Assembly: GCA_049324235.1 (NCBI GenBank)
Contig: JBMOLJ010000058.1
Location: forward strand, 1-10,953
DNA from: UBA1431 sp049324235
GTDB lineage: Bacteria > Bacillota > Clostridia > Christensenellales > UBA1431
Reading direction: 5' to 3'
Length of the DNA stretch: 10,953 bases
Position numbers and translations under genes: made by a program. The first letter of the stretch is position 1. The number at the start of each line of letters is the position of its first letter. Below, piece by piece: positions 1 through 6,796 of this stretch. Below the pieces are notes generated by a model that worked only from the letters and a program-made list of their open reading frames with translations, was not told the DNA's origin and did no database searches.

Positions 1-534
1 GATACCGTCATACTCGCTACCGGATCCCTTCCGGCGGCGCCGCCGATACCGGGCATCAAGCACGCGGTGGAATCGTGGGATATCCTCAGCGGCGCATACG
101 CCGCGCCCAAAGGAAAGCGCATCGTGATCATCGGCGGCGGGAATGTCGGATGTGAGACGGCTTTGTATCTGCTGCAATACCAGAACATGATAACCATACT
201 CGAAATGCTCGATAAGGTTTCCGGCGGCCAGGAAGGGACCCACCGCACACGCGACCTCGAGATCATGAAGCAGGGCGGCGTCAACATCCAGACGCTCGCA
301 ACCGTACAGAAGGTCACCGAAGCGGGCGTGGAATATATCGATAAAGAAGGTAAGGCGTGCCGGGCGGATGCGGATCTGGTCGTGGTGTCCACCGGCCAGC
401 GGCCGGTAGGAATAGAGCTTGCCCAGGCCCTGGAAGAGCGCGGCATCAATGTAAAACGTGCGGGCGATTCCATGCAGATCGGTAAGATACGCAGCAATAT
501 CCGCAGCGGATTCCTGGCAGGATACAACGCGTAG
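1..534 (+). CDS. FAD/NAD(P)-dependent oxidoreductase, C-terminal part (old yellow enzyme/2-enoate reductase-like)
   Basis: The frame is open from base 1 and gives 177 residues before TAG, so the true start lies left of the window; the GTG at 67 is internal. What is visible is a pyridine-nucleotide-disulphide oxidoreductase fold. An ILATGS motif sits near residues 4-9. A second Rossmann signature, VIIGGGNVGCETA, lies near residues 42-54 and is followed by an ILE strand that would bind NAD(P)H. A closing VVVSTGQRP segment lies near residue 126. The C-terminus (IRSGFLAGYNA) is the usual last helix of the two-domain NADH:flavin oxidoreductases, where an N-terminal TIM barrel with FMN and an Fe-S cluster precedes this part (family knowledge). 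Such enzymes reduce activated double bonds of enoates or dienoyl-CoA. The substrate cannot be told from this end. A stand-alone NADH oxidase-like protein is a weaker alternative. Confidence 0.82.
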   Translation, partial: DTVILATGSLPAAPPIPGIKHAVESWDILSGAYAAPKGKRIVIIGGGNVGCETALYLLQYQNMITILEMLDKVSGGQEGTHRTRDLEIMKQGGVNIQTLATVQKVTEAGVEYIDKEGKACRADADLVVVSTGQRPVGIELAQALEERGINVKRAGDSMQIGKIRSNIRSGFLAGYNA

Positions 535-575
535 TACAAAACGGAAGGGCCGGATAAGGGATTCCCCTGTGCCTG

Positions 576-616
576 ATACAGAAATGCTGCTTCATGAAGA
601 GGCAGCGTTTCTGTAT
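576..616 (+). terminator. Strong hairpin after the oxidoreductase gene
   Basis: The arms at 576-590 and 602-616 pair over 15 bp with a single U-G wobble around an 11-nt loop. The hairpin lies 41 bp past the oxidoreductase stop codon. Only a short T run (ATTTAC) follows, so the position and stem strength argue for a terminator while the weak U tract argues for caution. Confidence 0.6.
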
Positions 617-872
617 TTACAAAATATCAAGCGAAAAGGCGCATTCCCCCCCATTCTCTACATATTCACCCGTGCAAACGGAAAAATAATGCCCTGCTCC
701 CCATGCGTATTCGGCTTAAATAGACAGTATCAACATAAAAAAATGTGTTATTATTATACAATGCAGCATAAGCGGGGGAGCTACCCTGAGCGCATTAAAA
801 CCTGCCCTCCGAAGACGAAATCGTCCCCGAAACGGATGCTATTGTATAATTCCAAACATGAGGTGAGATAAC
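617..872 (+). promoter_or_regulatory. Non-coding upstream region and leader of the DUF2148 gene
   Basis: No believable gene is seen between the hairpin ending at 616 and the start at 873. Around 751-762 lies an AT-rich block ending in TATACAAT, a possible -10 element without a clear -35 partner. A second TATAAT occurs at 845-850, close to the ribosome binding site. If the first is used, the leader is about 100 nt. Within it AGCAT (774-778) could pair with ATGCT (836-840), and a G-run near 784 with CCCC near 825, which suggests folding. It does not match any riboswitch consensus I know. The ribosome binding site is GAGGTGAG at 860-867. Confidence 0.35.
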
Positions 873-1412
873 ATGATTTATGACTCAAAAACAGCGGAAA
901 CCCATGCTTTGCTTGATATTGCCAACAAAATGTGCGTAGCGGCGCGCACCGCGCCGAAAGCCCGGGGACACGATCACATTCATACGTGCGTTATCACCGG
1001 CGACGACCTTATGCGCATAGCCGACGAGATGGACAGGATCGGCGAGCAGCACGGCGTATCGGCCCTTTTTTCCAGAGACGCGCAAAACGTGCGCGTCAGC
1101 ACCGCACTGGTCATGATCGGATCGGTTTATGCCCAGCGCGGCGTGAAGTTCTGCGGGTACTGCGGGTTTGTGAACTGTGCCGAATGCGCAAAAAATGAGG
1201 GCATCTGCGTATACGACAACATTGACCTCGGCATCGCGCTTGGCTCGGCAGCCGCTATCGCGGCCGACAACCGGGCGGACAACCGCATACTCTACACTGC
1301 GGGAAGGGCTGCCCTCTCCCTCGGACTGATGGACGAAAGCGTCAGAATCGCTATCGGAATACCCATTTGCGCTCTTGGGAAAAGCCCGTATTTTGACAGA
1401 AGGGTTAAATAG
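873..1412 (+). CDS. DUF2148 ferredoxin-type domain protein
   Basis: This is a 179-residue protein starting at ATG 873 behind GAGGTGAG with 5-nt spacing. It carries the hallmarks of the DUF2148 family: an N-terminal AARTAPKARG segment (about 23-32), a cysteine cluster CGYCGFVNCAECAKNEGIC (94-112, cysteines 94, 97, 102, 105 and 112), then DLGIALGSAA (118-127), DNRILYTAG near 136-144 and the closing GIPICALGKSPYFDR (162-176). The cysteine spacing suits an iron-sulphur cluster or another metal site. The family is common in strict anaerobes and methanogens, usually as a single-domain protein of this length, and its biochemical role is not established. It has no obvious operon partner here, being flanked by hairpins on both sides, so it is probably transcribed alone. 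Family assignment is confident; function is unknown. Confidence 0.88.
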   Translation: MIYDSKTAETHALLDIANKMCVAARTAPKARGHDHIHTCVITGDDLMRIADEMDRIGEQHGVSALFSRDAQNVRVSTALVMIGSVYAQRGVKFCGYCGFVNCAECAKNEGICVYDNIDLGIALGSAAAIAADNRADNRILYTAGRAALSLGLMDESVRIAIGIPICALGKSPYFDRRVK

Positions 1413-1428
1413 CCCGTTTGGAATATAT

Positions 1429-1466
1429 TTTTCACGCCCTGTAAACTCTATTGCAGGGCGTGAAAA
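1429..1466 (+). terminator. Perfect 13-bp hairpin after the DUF2148 gene
   Basis: TTTTCACGCCCTG at 1429-1441 and its exact complement at 1454-1466 flank a 12-nt loop, 16 bp past the stop codon. The A/T runs fall inside the stem base, so neither strand has a classical U tract after the stem. It is a likely transcription stop or 3'-end stabiliser, but not a textbook intrinsic terminator. Confidence 0.5.
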
Positions 1467-1643
1467 AACGGCTGTTTACCTACATTCATTTATAATACGT
1501 CGCATCAAGGACGTTTTTCAGGTTTCCATATACGCTATCCGTGAATAATCTGTACATTATTTGTATTCTTTGCTATCATTCACTATTAGAGGGTTTAGGA
1601 GGGTGCTGTCCGTATTTTTCATTGGGGGGGAAGGTGATACTTC

Positions 1644-1888
1644 ATGCTGGACCACCCTTGAATATAAGCGATTTGATCAGTGATGGCTTTATCCAAAAGC
1701 ACTCCGGGTTCCCTACGCTCCGTGCATTCTTTCAAAACAGCCCGGCATCAATGAACAATGCCTTATTGACCGATGCTCCTCAAGAGCCGTCTTTCGAGAA
1801 TTATGTGCGGTTACACACGGATTTCAATTCTTGGGGACGTCTGGTGATTGCGGCGCTTGAAGATTATCTAGCGCGCACGTATGGCTGA
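1644..1888 (+). pseudogene. Small protein with twofold internal repeat, frameshifted near its start
   Basis: A good ribosome binding site (AAGGTGA, 1631-1637) precedes ATG 1644, but that frame reads MLDHP and stops at TGA 1659. The frame one base back, from TTG 1658, runs open for 76 codons to TGA 1886. One extra T near 1658 would give an 81-residue protein. The downstream part looks coding because it holds two copies of one pattern: GFIQKHSGFPTLRAFFQNS and NYVRLHTDFNSWGRLVIAA align as aromatic-aliphatic-x-x-H-(S/T)-x-F-x-(T/S)-(L/W). I do not recognise the family with certainty; similar short repeats occur in small clostridial hypothetical proteins (weak recollection). The longer reading frame beginning at GTG 1541 is less likely, since its first 40 residues look non-coding and cover the ribosome binding site. 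It is a decayed gene, an assembly indel, or much less likely a programmed shift. Confidence 0.5.
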
Positions 1889-2159
1889 AGTAACCTGTAA
1901 ATGATGCTAGCGTACCCTCCTTTGATCCTTTAAAATCGTATACCAATGGCATTAACATCTGATTCTGATTGCACTCAAGTCCAAATCTCAGCGCTTCCTT
2001 CTGCCACACAGGTGCCGCATAAAATGCAATCCGCTGTTTTTATTGTTTCGTAAAACAAATATTGTATCAGTCCACAGTTTCCAAAGATCACAGATAGATT
2101 TCATTTTATGGTTATGGTAGTATGAATATGAAGAATGCTGCCTGAAGGATGAAACCGGT
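1889..2159. other. Intergenic region before the acetyltransferase gene
   Basis: There is no confident gene. On the minus strand, a frame open from 2039 to 1824 reads fluently (for example FYAAPVWQKEALRFGLE and NQMLMPLVYDFKG). It has no ribosome binding site, only a GTG at 2009, a stop just upstream at 2042-2040, and it runs into the end of the neighbouring gene. It may be a remnant of a lost gene. A small TTGTTT/AAACAA hairpin lies at 2043-2058. AAGGAT at 2145-2150 is the ribosome binding site of the gene at 2160. Confidence 0.3.
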
Positions 2160-3119
2160 ATGCAATACAGGGACATTACAACAGATGAAGTTCAGTCGGT
2201 AACAAGTCTTGTCCGAAGGGTTTTTTCGGAATTTGTTGCACCGGAGTACGCACAGGAAGGCATTGAAACGTTCAAAGAATACATCCGGCCGGAGAATCTT
2301 GAAAACGCTCTGCAAAACGGTACGCTGTTCATAATCGGCTGCTGCGAGGCCGACGAGCTTGTCGGCGTAATAGCCGTAAGCGGTTATGCGCATATCAGCC
2401 TCCTTTTTGTGGATAAAGCCTACCATGGCAAGCAAATCGCCAGAAACCTTTTCGTAAAGGCGCTCAAACGTTGCATTTTCAAAAACCCCGGACTCACGGA
2501 GATTACGGTAAACGCATCCGCTTATGCGGTTGACGTTTACCGCAAATTGGGGTTCGAAGCCGCCGGAGACCGGACGACAACCAACGGGATTACGTTTTTC
2601 CCGATGAAAATGGCTTTTAGCATAAGGACTGCACGTTATGATGAGCTTCCCCAGGCGCTCGGTCTGTTGAAGGAAGCCTCGCAATGGCTGAAAAGCGAAG
2701 GCATCGATTACTGGCAGGACTGGCAGAATCCCCCGGACAGCTTTATCGAGTGGGTTAAAAAAGGCCTGATGCAGTCGCAGTTCTATTTTTTCCATATCAA
2801 CAACAACCTTTGCGGGATGTTCCGCCTGCAGTACGAGGATACGCTTTTCTGGGGATTAAGGCGGGAAAGGGCGGGATACCTGCATTCCTTCACCGTAAAA
2901 AGAGGCCTGCATGGCATGGGGCTGGGGCACTGGCTGATAGAACAAATAAAGCAGATCCTCTCCAAAAACGGCATATACATACTCCGGCTCGATTGCAGCA
3001 GCAACATTGAAGGCTTGTGCAGGTATTATAAAAACGAAGGGTTTGTTGAGGTCGGTGAAGCGGAATTGTTCAGCGAAAGATACACGCTCTATGAGACCCG
3101 CTGGAGCAGCAAGAAATAA
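2160..3119 (+). CDS. Tandem GNAT family N-acetyltransferase (two domains)
   Basis: This is a 319-residue cytoplasmic protein starting at ATG 2160 behind AAGGAT with 9-nt spacing. It holds two GNAT domains in one chain. Domain 1 (about 1-152) has the acetyl-CoA motif A region FVDKAYHGKQIARNLF at 83-98 and the typical NASAYAVDVYRKLGFEAAG tail at 118-136. Domain 2 (about 154-319) starts with IRTARYDELPQALGLL, has TVKRGLHGMGLGHWLIEQ at 245-262 as its acetyl-CoA loop, and ends with CRYYKNEGFVEVGE. The second domain keeps the classical glycine-rich loop; the first has Ala for the last Gly (HGKQIA), which still fits the family. Each half is about 150 residues, a normal GNAT length, so this is a fusion and not an insertion. 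The substrate (amine, amino acid, antibiotic or protein N-terminus) cannot be read from the sequence. It stands alone between intergenic stretches. Confidence 0.86.
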   Translation: MQYRDITTDEVQSVTSLVRRVFSEFVAPEYAQEGIETFKEYIRPENLENALQNGTLFIIGCCEADELVGVIAVSGYAHISLLFVDKAYHGKQIARNLFVKALKRCIFKNPGLTEITVNASAYAVDVYRKLGFEAAGDRTTTNGITFFPMKMAFSIRTARYDELPQALGLLKEASQWLKSEGIDYWQDWQNPPDSFIEWVKKGLMQSQFYFFHINNNLCGMFRLQYEDTLFWGLRRERAGYLHSFTVKRGLHGMGLGHWLIEQIKQILSKNGIYILRLDCSSNIEGLCRYYKNEGFVEVGEAELFSERYTLYETRWSSKK

Positions 3120-3303
3120 CGCCGGTGCATACGGCCGATTTGCGCGTTATTACAACACAATCTTTGCATAGCGCCCATTGAAAAAACCTTTTCAAGAGTG
3201 TTCGTAACATTTTATACCTTCAATTATTTCATCGAAGATACCGCCCCGGACAACATGCTGGACAATCTTAAATACAAGAGATAACAAGGGGTGTGTCAAA
3301 ATC
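3120..3303. other. Intergenic region before the small membrane peptide
   Basis: No gene is supported. An AT-rich 7-bp hairpin (TTGAAAA/TTTTCAA) lies at 3178-3195, without a T tract. A stretch in frame with the upstream stop reads FNYFIEDTAPDNMLDNLKYKR before TAA at 3280-3282. It is fluent but has no start signal, so it may be chance or a remnant. Confidence 0.25.
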
Positions 3304-3417
3304 ATGAGAATTCCGGTTGTTTTTAGTTTACCGCTCCACTTATGGCTCGGCATACTTTTGTTTCTTTTGATCATATTCCAGATTGCAGTAGCAAAAAAAA
3401 TCCTTCCTGTTCCCTGA
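3304..3417 (+). CDS. Short single-span membrane peptide, possibly truncated
   Basis: ATG 3304 opens a 37-residue frame ending at TGA 3415-3417. Residues 7-30 form one strongly hydrophobic helix (SLPLHLWLGILLFLLIIFQI), preceded by Arg 2 and followed by AKK, so a membrane anchor with a cytoplasmic basic tail is expected. The pattern LPLHLWLG followed by a helix and a KKI(L)PVP turn resembles the first half of small two- or three-helix membrane proteins of the cytochrome-b561-like kind (inference from memory). In those the chain continues after this turn, so this copy may be cut short. The ribosome binding site AAGGGG lies at 3286-3291, 12 nt from the ATG, which is longer than ideal. The next gene downstream is a cupredoxin lipoprotein that is also broken, which fits shared decay. 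The composition is convincing; the exact extent and function are not. Confidence 0.45.
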   Translation: MRIPVVFSLPLHLWLGILLFLLIIFQIAVAKKILPVP

Positions 3418-3452
3418 TTTGGGGGCTGTTTGCACTATAGTATCATGATGGC

Positions 3453-3461
3453 TGGTACAAT
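3453..3461 (+). promoter_or_regulatory. Possible extended -10 promoter for the cupredoxin lipoprotein
   Basis: TGG followed by TACAAT (3456-3461) matches an extended -10 element. It lies 34 bp upstream of ATG 3495 and just before the strong ribosome binding site AAGGAGGT. The nearest -35-like sequence (TTGCAC, 3430-3435) is 20 bp away, so the extended -10 would carry most of the recognition. Confidence 0.4.
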
Positions 3462-3494
3462 GATTGATCCGTGCAAAATGAAGGAGGTATTCGT

Positions 3495-3819
3495 ATGAAA
3501 AAACTGTTTCTCCCCTTGCTGATGCTTATTGTTCTTGCCGGATGCGCATCGAATAATCAGGTTCAGGCCACGCACGATAAAGACATGGTCATTATACAGG
3601 ACTTTCAATTCCAGCCCGCGGAAATAACCATGAAATAAAGGTGAAACCGTTACCTGGATAAATAAGGATTCTATAAACCATACCGTTACAGGGAAATCTT
3701 TTGACAGCGGAATTCTGAATAACGGGGCAGAATATAACTTTACCTTCCATGATACGGGAATATTTGATTATAAATGCACCCTCCATCCCTCTATGACGGG
3801 AAAAGTAATCGTAAAATAG
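3495..3819 (+). pseudogene. Cupredoxin-domain (blue copper) lipoprotein, frame broken by one extra T
   Basis: AAGGAGGT (3481-3488) with 6-nt spacing precedes ATG 3495. The first 47 codons give a lipoprotein signal (MKKLFLPLLMLIVLAGC, lipobox LAGC with Cys 17), a polar linker and the start of a plastocyanin-like fold (IQDFQFQPAEITMK), then TAA at 3636-3638. Skipping the T at 3636 makes the sequence continue as MKKGETVTWINKDS and run 60 codons to TAG 3817, about 107 residues in all. The downstream half holds all type I copper ligands: His in INHTV, and Cys, His and Met in YKCTLHPSM, with the C-x2-H-x2-M spacing of amicyanin-like proteins. As intact, it would be a membrane-anchored extracytoplasmic electron carrier or copper binder. 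As written, only a 47-residue secreted stub is made. It converges with the kinase gene, the stop codons being 29 bp apart. Family identification is firm; whether the indel is biological is not known. Confidence 0.82.
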
Positions 3820-3848
3820 AGAACCTTTGATAGCTCCATGTGTTCGGC

Positions 3849-6782
3849 TCAATCGTCAGCGAAGAGGTGCCTGTTGATCTTATCGATGAAATCGGGGACG
3901 TTGATCGGTTTTGTGATATAATCAGCAAAACCCTTTGCCATGCCGCGCCGGATATCTTTTTCCATTGCGCTCGCGCTGATGGCAATAACCGGTATCCCTT
4001 TTGTTTCTTCGTATAGCCGGAGCCTTTCAAGCACCTTGAAACCGTCTATAACCGGCAGGTTGATATCCAGAAGAATCAGGTCGGGGCAATGCGCCCTTGC
4101 CAGTTCTATGCCGACTTCTCCCGACGCGGCCGGAATGACGCTGATTCCGTCAACGTGCTCCAGAATGCGTTCTACCAGCATCAGGTTCGCTCTGTTATCC
4201 TCGATATACAGCACCTTCTTCCGGCCGGCGCCATCCTGATCCGGTTTGACCCGTTTTTTATGCTCCCCTCCGATATGTACCGGAACCTGTCCGGCAAACG
4301 GGAGTTCAATCCAGAAACGGCTGCCCCTGCCCTCTTCGCTCTCCACGCCTATTCGTCCTCCCATGAGCTGCATGAGCTGCTTTACGAGCGTAAGACCTAT
4401 GCCCGTGCCTTCTTCAACGCTTCTCGTGGCGTCCAGCCTGTGGAACGGTTCAAATATTGCCTCGATCTCCTCTTTGGGAATGCCTTTGCCCGTATCCTCA
4501 ACATAGAAGCGTATATTGCCGCCCGCCTTTTCGCAGGCATAGAATACCCTGCCGTTCTCCTTATTGTATTTGACGGCATTGCTCAAAAGGTTTATCAGAA
4601 CCTGCTTTATGCGCAGATTGTCCGCCAAAACGTAATTATCGTCTGTACACGGATGGGTTTCGACCGTTATTCCGTATTTTTCGGCAATCGGCTTTACCAG
4701 TGCCAGGGTTTCCTCCATGATCAAATCGATACGGACGGGTTCAATCGAAATTTTCATCTCCCCCGATTCGATCTTTGAAAGGTCCAGAACCTCGTTGATT
4801 AGCTCCAGCAAATGATTGCCGGCTTTCTTTATTTCTCCGACGCTCTCTTTCTGGGATTCGTCCAAAGGCGCGGCTGAATCCATCTCCAGTATCTGGGCGA
4901 AACCGAGCACGGCATTGAGCGGCGTTCTTAACTCGTGGCTCATGCTTGACAAAAACTGTGATTTGGCCTGGCTCGCTTTTTCCGCTTCATCCTTGGCGAT
5001 GATGAGCGACTGTTCCATCTCTTTTCTCTCGGTGATATCGCGGGCCGAAACCACAACGGTGTCTGAGCCGTTGTCGACCAGTCCCATGCGCGCCTGGAAC
5101 CATCTGATTCCCTTGATGGTCTCACACCTGTATTCAATCGTCTCAGGCTCTCCGGTTTCGATCACTTTTTTAATCTTATCGAGGTAGGCCGCGGAATTCT
5201 CGTCGAAGATTTCCCTGATATTCTGTTTTTCGCCTTTCTTATATTTAATGGCCAGATTACACGGCTCTTTTGCCCGCACATTGCTGCAGACGCCGTTCCC
5301 GTCCACTTCACAGATCACGTCATCCACAGAATTGACGAGGGCCTGCAGATACGCCTCCCTCTTTTCCAGCGCGTCCCGGGTTTCCAGAAGATTTTCGTTG
5401 GCTATGCCAAGCTGCCTGCCCATTTTCGTCAGAAGCACGGCTGTGTCCTTCAATTCTTTCACCTGAAGGTCCGGTTCGTCCTGATAATAATTCCCGTTTC
5501 CGATTCTTTCGACCATGTTGTTGATCTCCACCAGCGGCTTGGATATGTTCAGGCTCATTCTACGCGACCTTTTATACAGCACGTAGAAGAAAACGCAGTA
5601 GAACACGATCAGGCCGCCTATCATCGTCAGCCCGATATAAAAGAGATTTGCGCTCATGTCGTTGACTTTTGCGTAGATGTTGCTTTCGGGCACGATGACC
5701 AGGTATTTCCATCCGGTTTCGCCTATCGTCTGCCATGAAACCACCTTGGGGTCGTTATTGATCATAACCGTCGAAAGACCGCTCGGGTTTTCCTGAAGTT
5801 TTCCGGCAAAGCCGCTGAGGTCTTTCATCTTATACAAATTAAACTGATCGGGTTTGAATGTATCCTGCTTTATCGCTTCATCGTAGTGATGGTCCGTCAG
5901 CTCGGTCAATCCCCAGTCCTTTTCTCCTTCTTCGGGCAGCGCGAGTATGGTTCCGTCATTGCTCAGGAGTATCCCGTACCCACCCCAGGGTATGTCCATA
6001 TTCAGAAGCTGCCCCGTAATATTGCTCACGGTTACGTCAATGCCGACCACGCCCTCCAAAAAATCCCCGTTATACACAGGCGCGATCGACGAAGCCATCC
6101 ATCCGTGTCCCGCCGGATCGAGATACACATCCGTCCAGACGGGTTTCTTCTGCGGATTATGCTTTGCATCGGCCTCATAATAGAAATTGTACGCCGGTAT
6201 GTCCATATGGGTGGGGTACTGTGATATGACGTCAAAATAGGGATAGATTACGTTCAGCGAGTCAAACGTATTGAGGTACACCGAAGCCGCAAGCGAATGG
6301 GATTGCTGTATGTTCTTTATCAGCTCCTGCGCCTGCAGGACACGGGCAACCTTTGCCCTCTGCGTTTCGCCCACGGGAACGATCCCGCTGTAAAAAACGG
6401 CTGCGCTCCCTTCTTTTGTGTCCGAAACCGTATAATAGGCTCCGCCGGTCGAATAGGCAAGCCTTTTTTTATCTTCACCGCTCAACCCCGCCGGCGTGTT
6501 GAGGGCAACCTTTATCTGTTTTGCAAACAGCTCCGTCGCGTCGCTCACCCCGCAAAGCTGCTGCTGGATGTTGTTGGCTTCCAGTCCGGCAATCTGGCTC
6601 AGCTCATCGTCCACCTGGGTCTTCAGGCTCCCCGTCATTTCCTTTTGCATCCAGTTGCTGGCAGTAAAATAAATCCCTATGAAAACCAGTTCAACTACTA
6701 CCAAGGGGATCAAAGCGGTTCTCAGATAGGACTGCCAAATCCATTTCATTAAGGGAACAGGCCCTTTTTTCTTTGTGTCCAT
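3849..6782 (-). CDS. Hybrid sensor histidine kinase with dCache, PAS, HisKA, HATPase and receiver domains
   Basis: I chose ATG 6782 (977 residues) because GGTGGGGG lies just upstream; a GTG at 6794 would add four residues but has no ribosome binding site. Domains in order: TM helix about 21-42; extracytoplasmic dCache_1 sensor about 50-380 (note PVWTDVYLDPAGHGWMASS and APVYNGDFLEGVVGIDVT); TM helix about 381-403; HAMP-like linker; PAS about 478-590 ending in VVSARDITERKEME; HisKA with the phospho-accepting His 616 in SSMSHELRTPLN; HATPase_c with N box NLLSNAVKYN, DTGKGIP and GTGIGLTL; C-terminal receiver about 855-977 with Asp 906 in DLILLDINLP and Lys in YITKPIN. All catalytic motifs look intact. 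An external small ligand sensed by dCache would drive His-to-Asp transfer. It is the second gene of an operon with a REC-HD-GYP regulator, the likely partner. The ligand cannot be predicted from the sequence. Confidence 0.93.
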   Translation of the reverse strand: MDTKKKGPVPLMKWIWQSYLRTALIPLVVVELVFIGIYFTASNWMQKEMTGSLKTQVDDELSQIAGLEANNIQQQLCGVSDATELFAKQIKVALNTPAGLSGEDKKRLAYSTGGAYYTVSDTKEGSAAVFYSGIVPVGETQRAKVARVLQAQELIKNIQQSHSLAASVYLNTFDSLNVIYPYFDVISQYPTHMDIPAYNFYYEADAKHNPQKKPVWTDVYLDPAGHGWMASSIAPVYNGDFLEGVVGIDVTVSNITGQLLNMDIPWGGYGILLSNDGTILALPEEGEKDWGLTELTDHHYDEAIKQDTFKPDQFNLYKMKDLSGFAGKLQENPSGLSTVMINNDPKVVSWQTIGETGWKYLVIVPESNIYAKVNDMSANLFYIGLTMIGGLIVFYCVFFYVLYKRSRRMSLNISKPLVEINNMVERIGNGNYYQDEPDLQVKELKDTAVLLTKMGRQLGIANENLLETRDALEKREAYLQALVNSVDDVICEVDGNGVCSNVRAKEPCNLAIKYKKGEKQNIREIFDENSAAYLDKIKKVIETGEPETIEYRCETIKGIRWFQARMGLVDNGSDTVVVSARDITERKEMEQSLIIAKDEAEKASQAKSQFLSSMSHELRTPLNAVLGFAQILEMDSAAPLDESQKESVGEIKKAGNHLLELINEVLDLSKIESGEMKISIEPVRIDLIMEETLALVKPIAEKYGITVETHPCTDDNYVLADNLRIKQVLINLLSNAVKYNKENGRVFYACEKAGGNIRFYVEDTGKGIPKEEIEAIFEPFHRLDATRSVEEGTGIGLTLVKQLMQLMGGRIGVESEEGRGSRFWIELPFAGQVPVHIGGEHKKRVKPDQDGAGRKKVLYIEDNRANLMLVERILEHVDGISVIPAASGEVGIELARAHCPDLILLDINLPVIDGFKVLERLRLYEETKGIPVIAISASAMEKDIRRGMAKGFADYITKPINVPDFIDKINRHLFADD

Positions 6783-6796
6783 GGACGCCCCCACCG

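Noticed and set aside
458..871. 137-codon plus-strand open frame across the intergenic region
   Set aside because: It overlaps the end of the oxidoreductase in another frame, spans a strong hairpin and the DUF2148 leader, and its translation has no protein-like pattern.
1541..1643. GTG 1541 as start of the repeat protein
   Set aside because: The first 40 residues look non-coding, contain the ribosome binding site of ATG 1644, and GTG 1541 has no ribosome binding site of its own.
1655..1661. Programmed -1 ribosomal frameshift site at the repeat protein
   Set aside because: The heptamer does not fit the X-XXY-YYZ slippery pattern and no downstream stimulatory structure is evident; a mutation or sequencing indel is simpler.
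2551..2575. GGGGTTCGAAGCC resembling a tRNA T-arm
   Set aside because: It lies inside the GNAT coding frame and no acceptor, D-arm or anticodon arm can be built around it.
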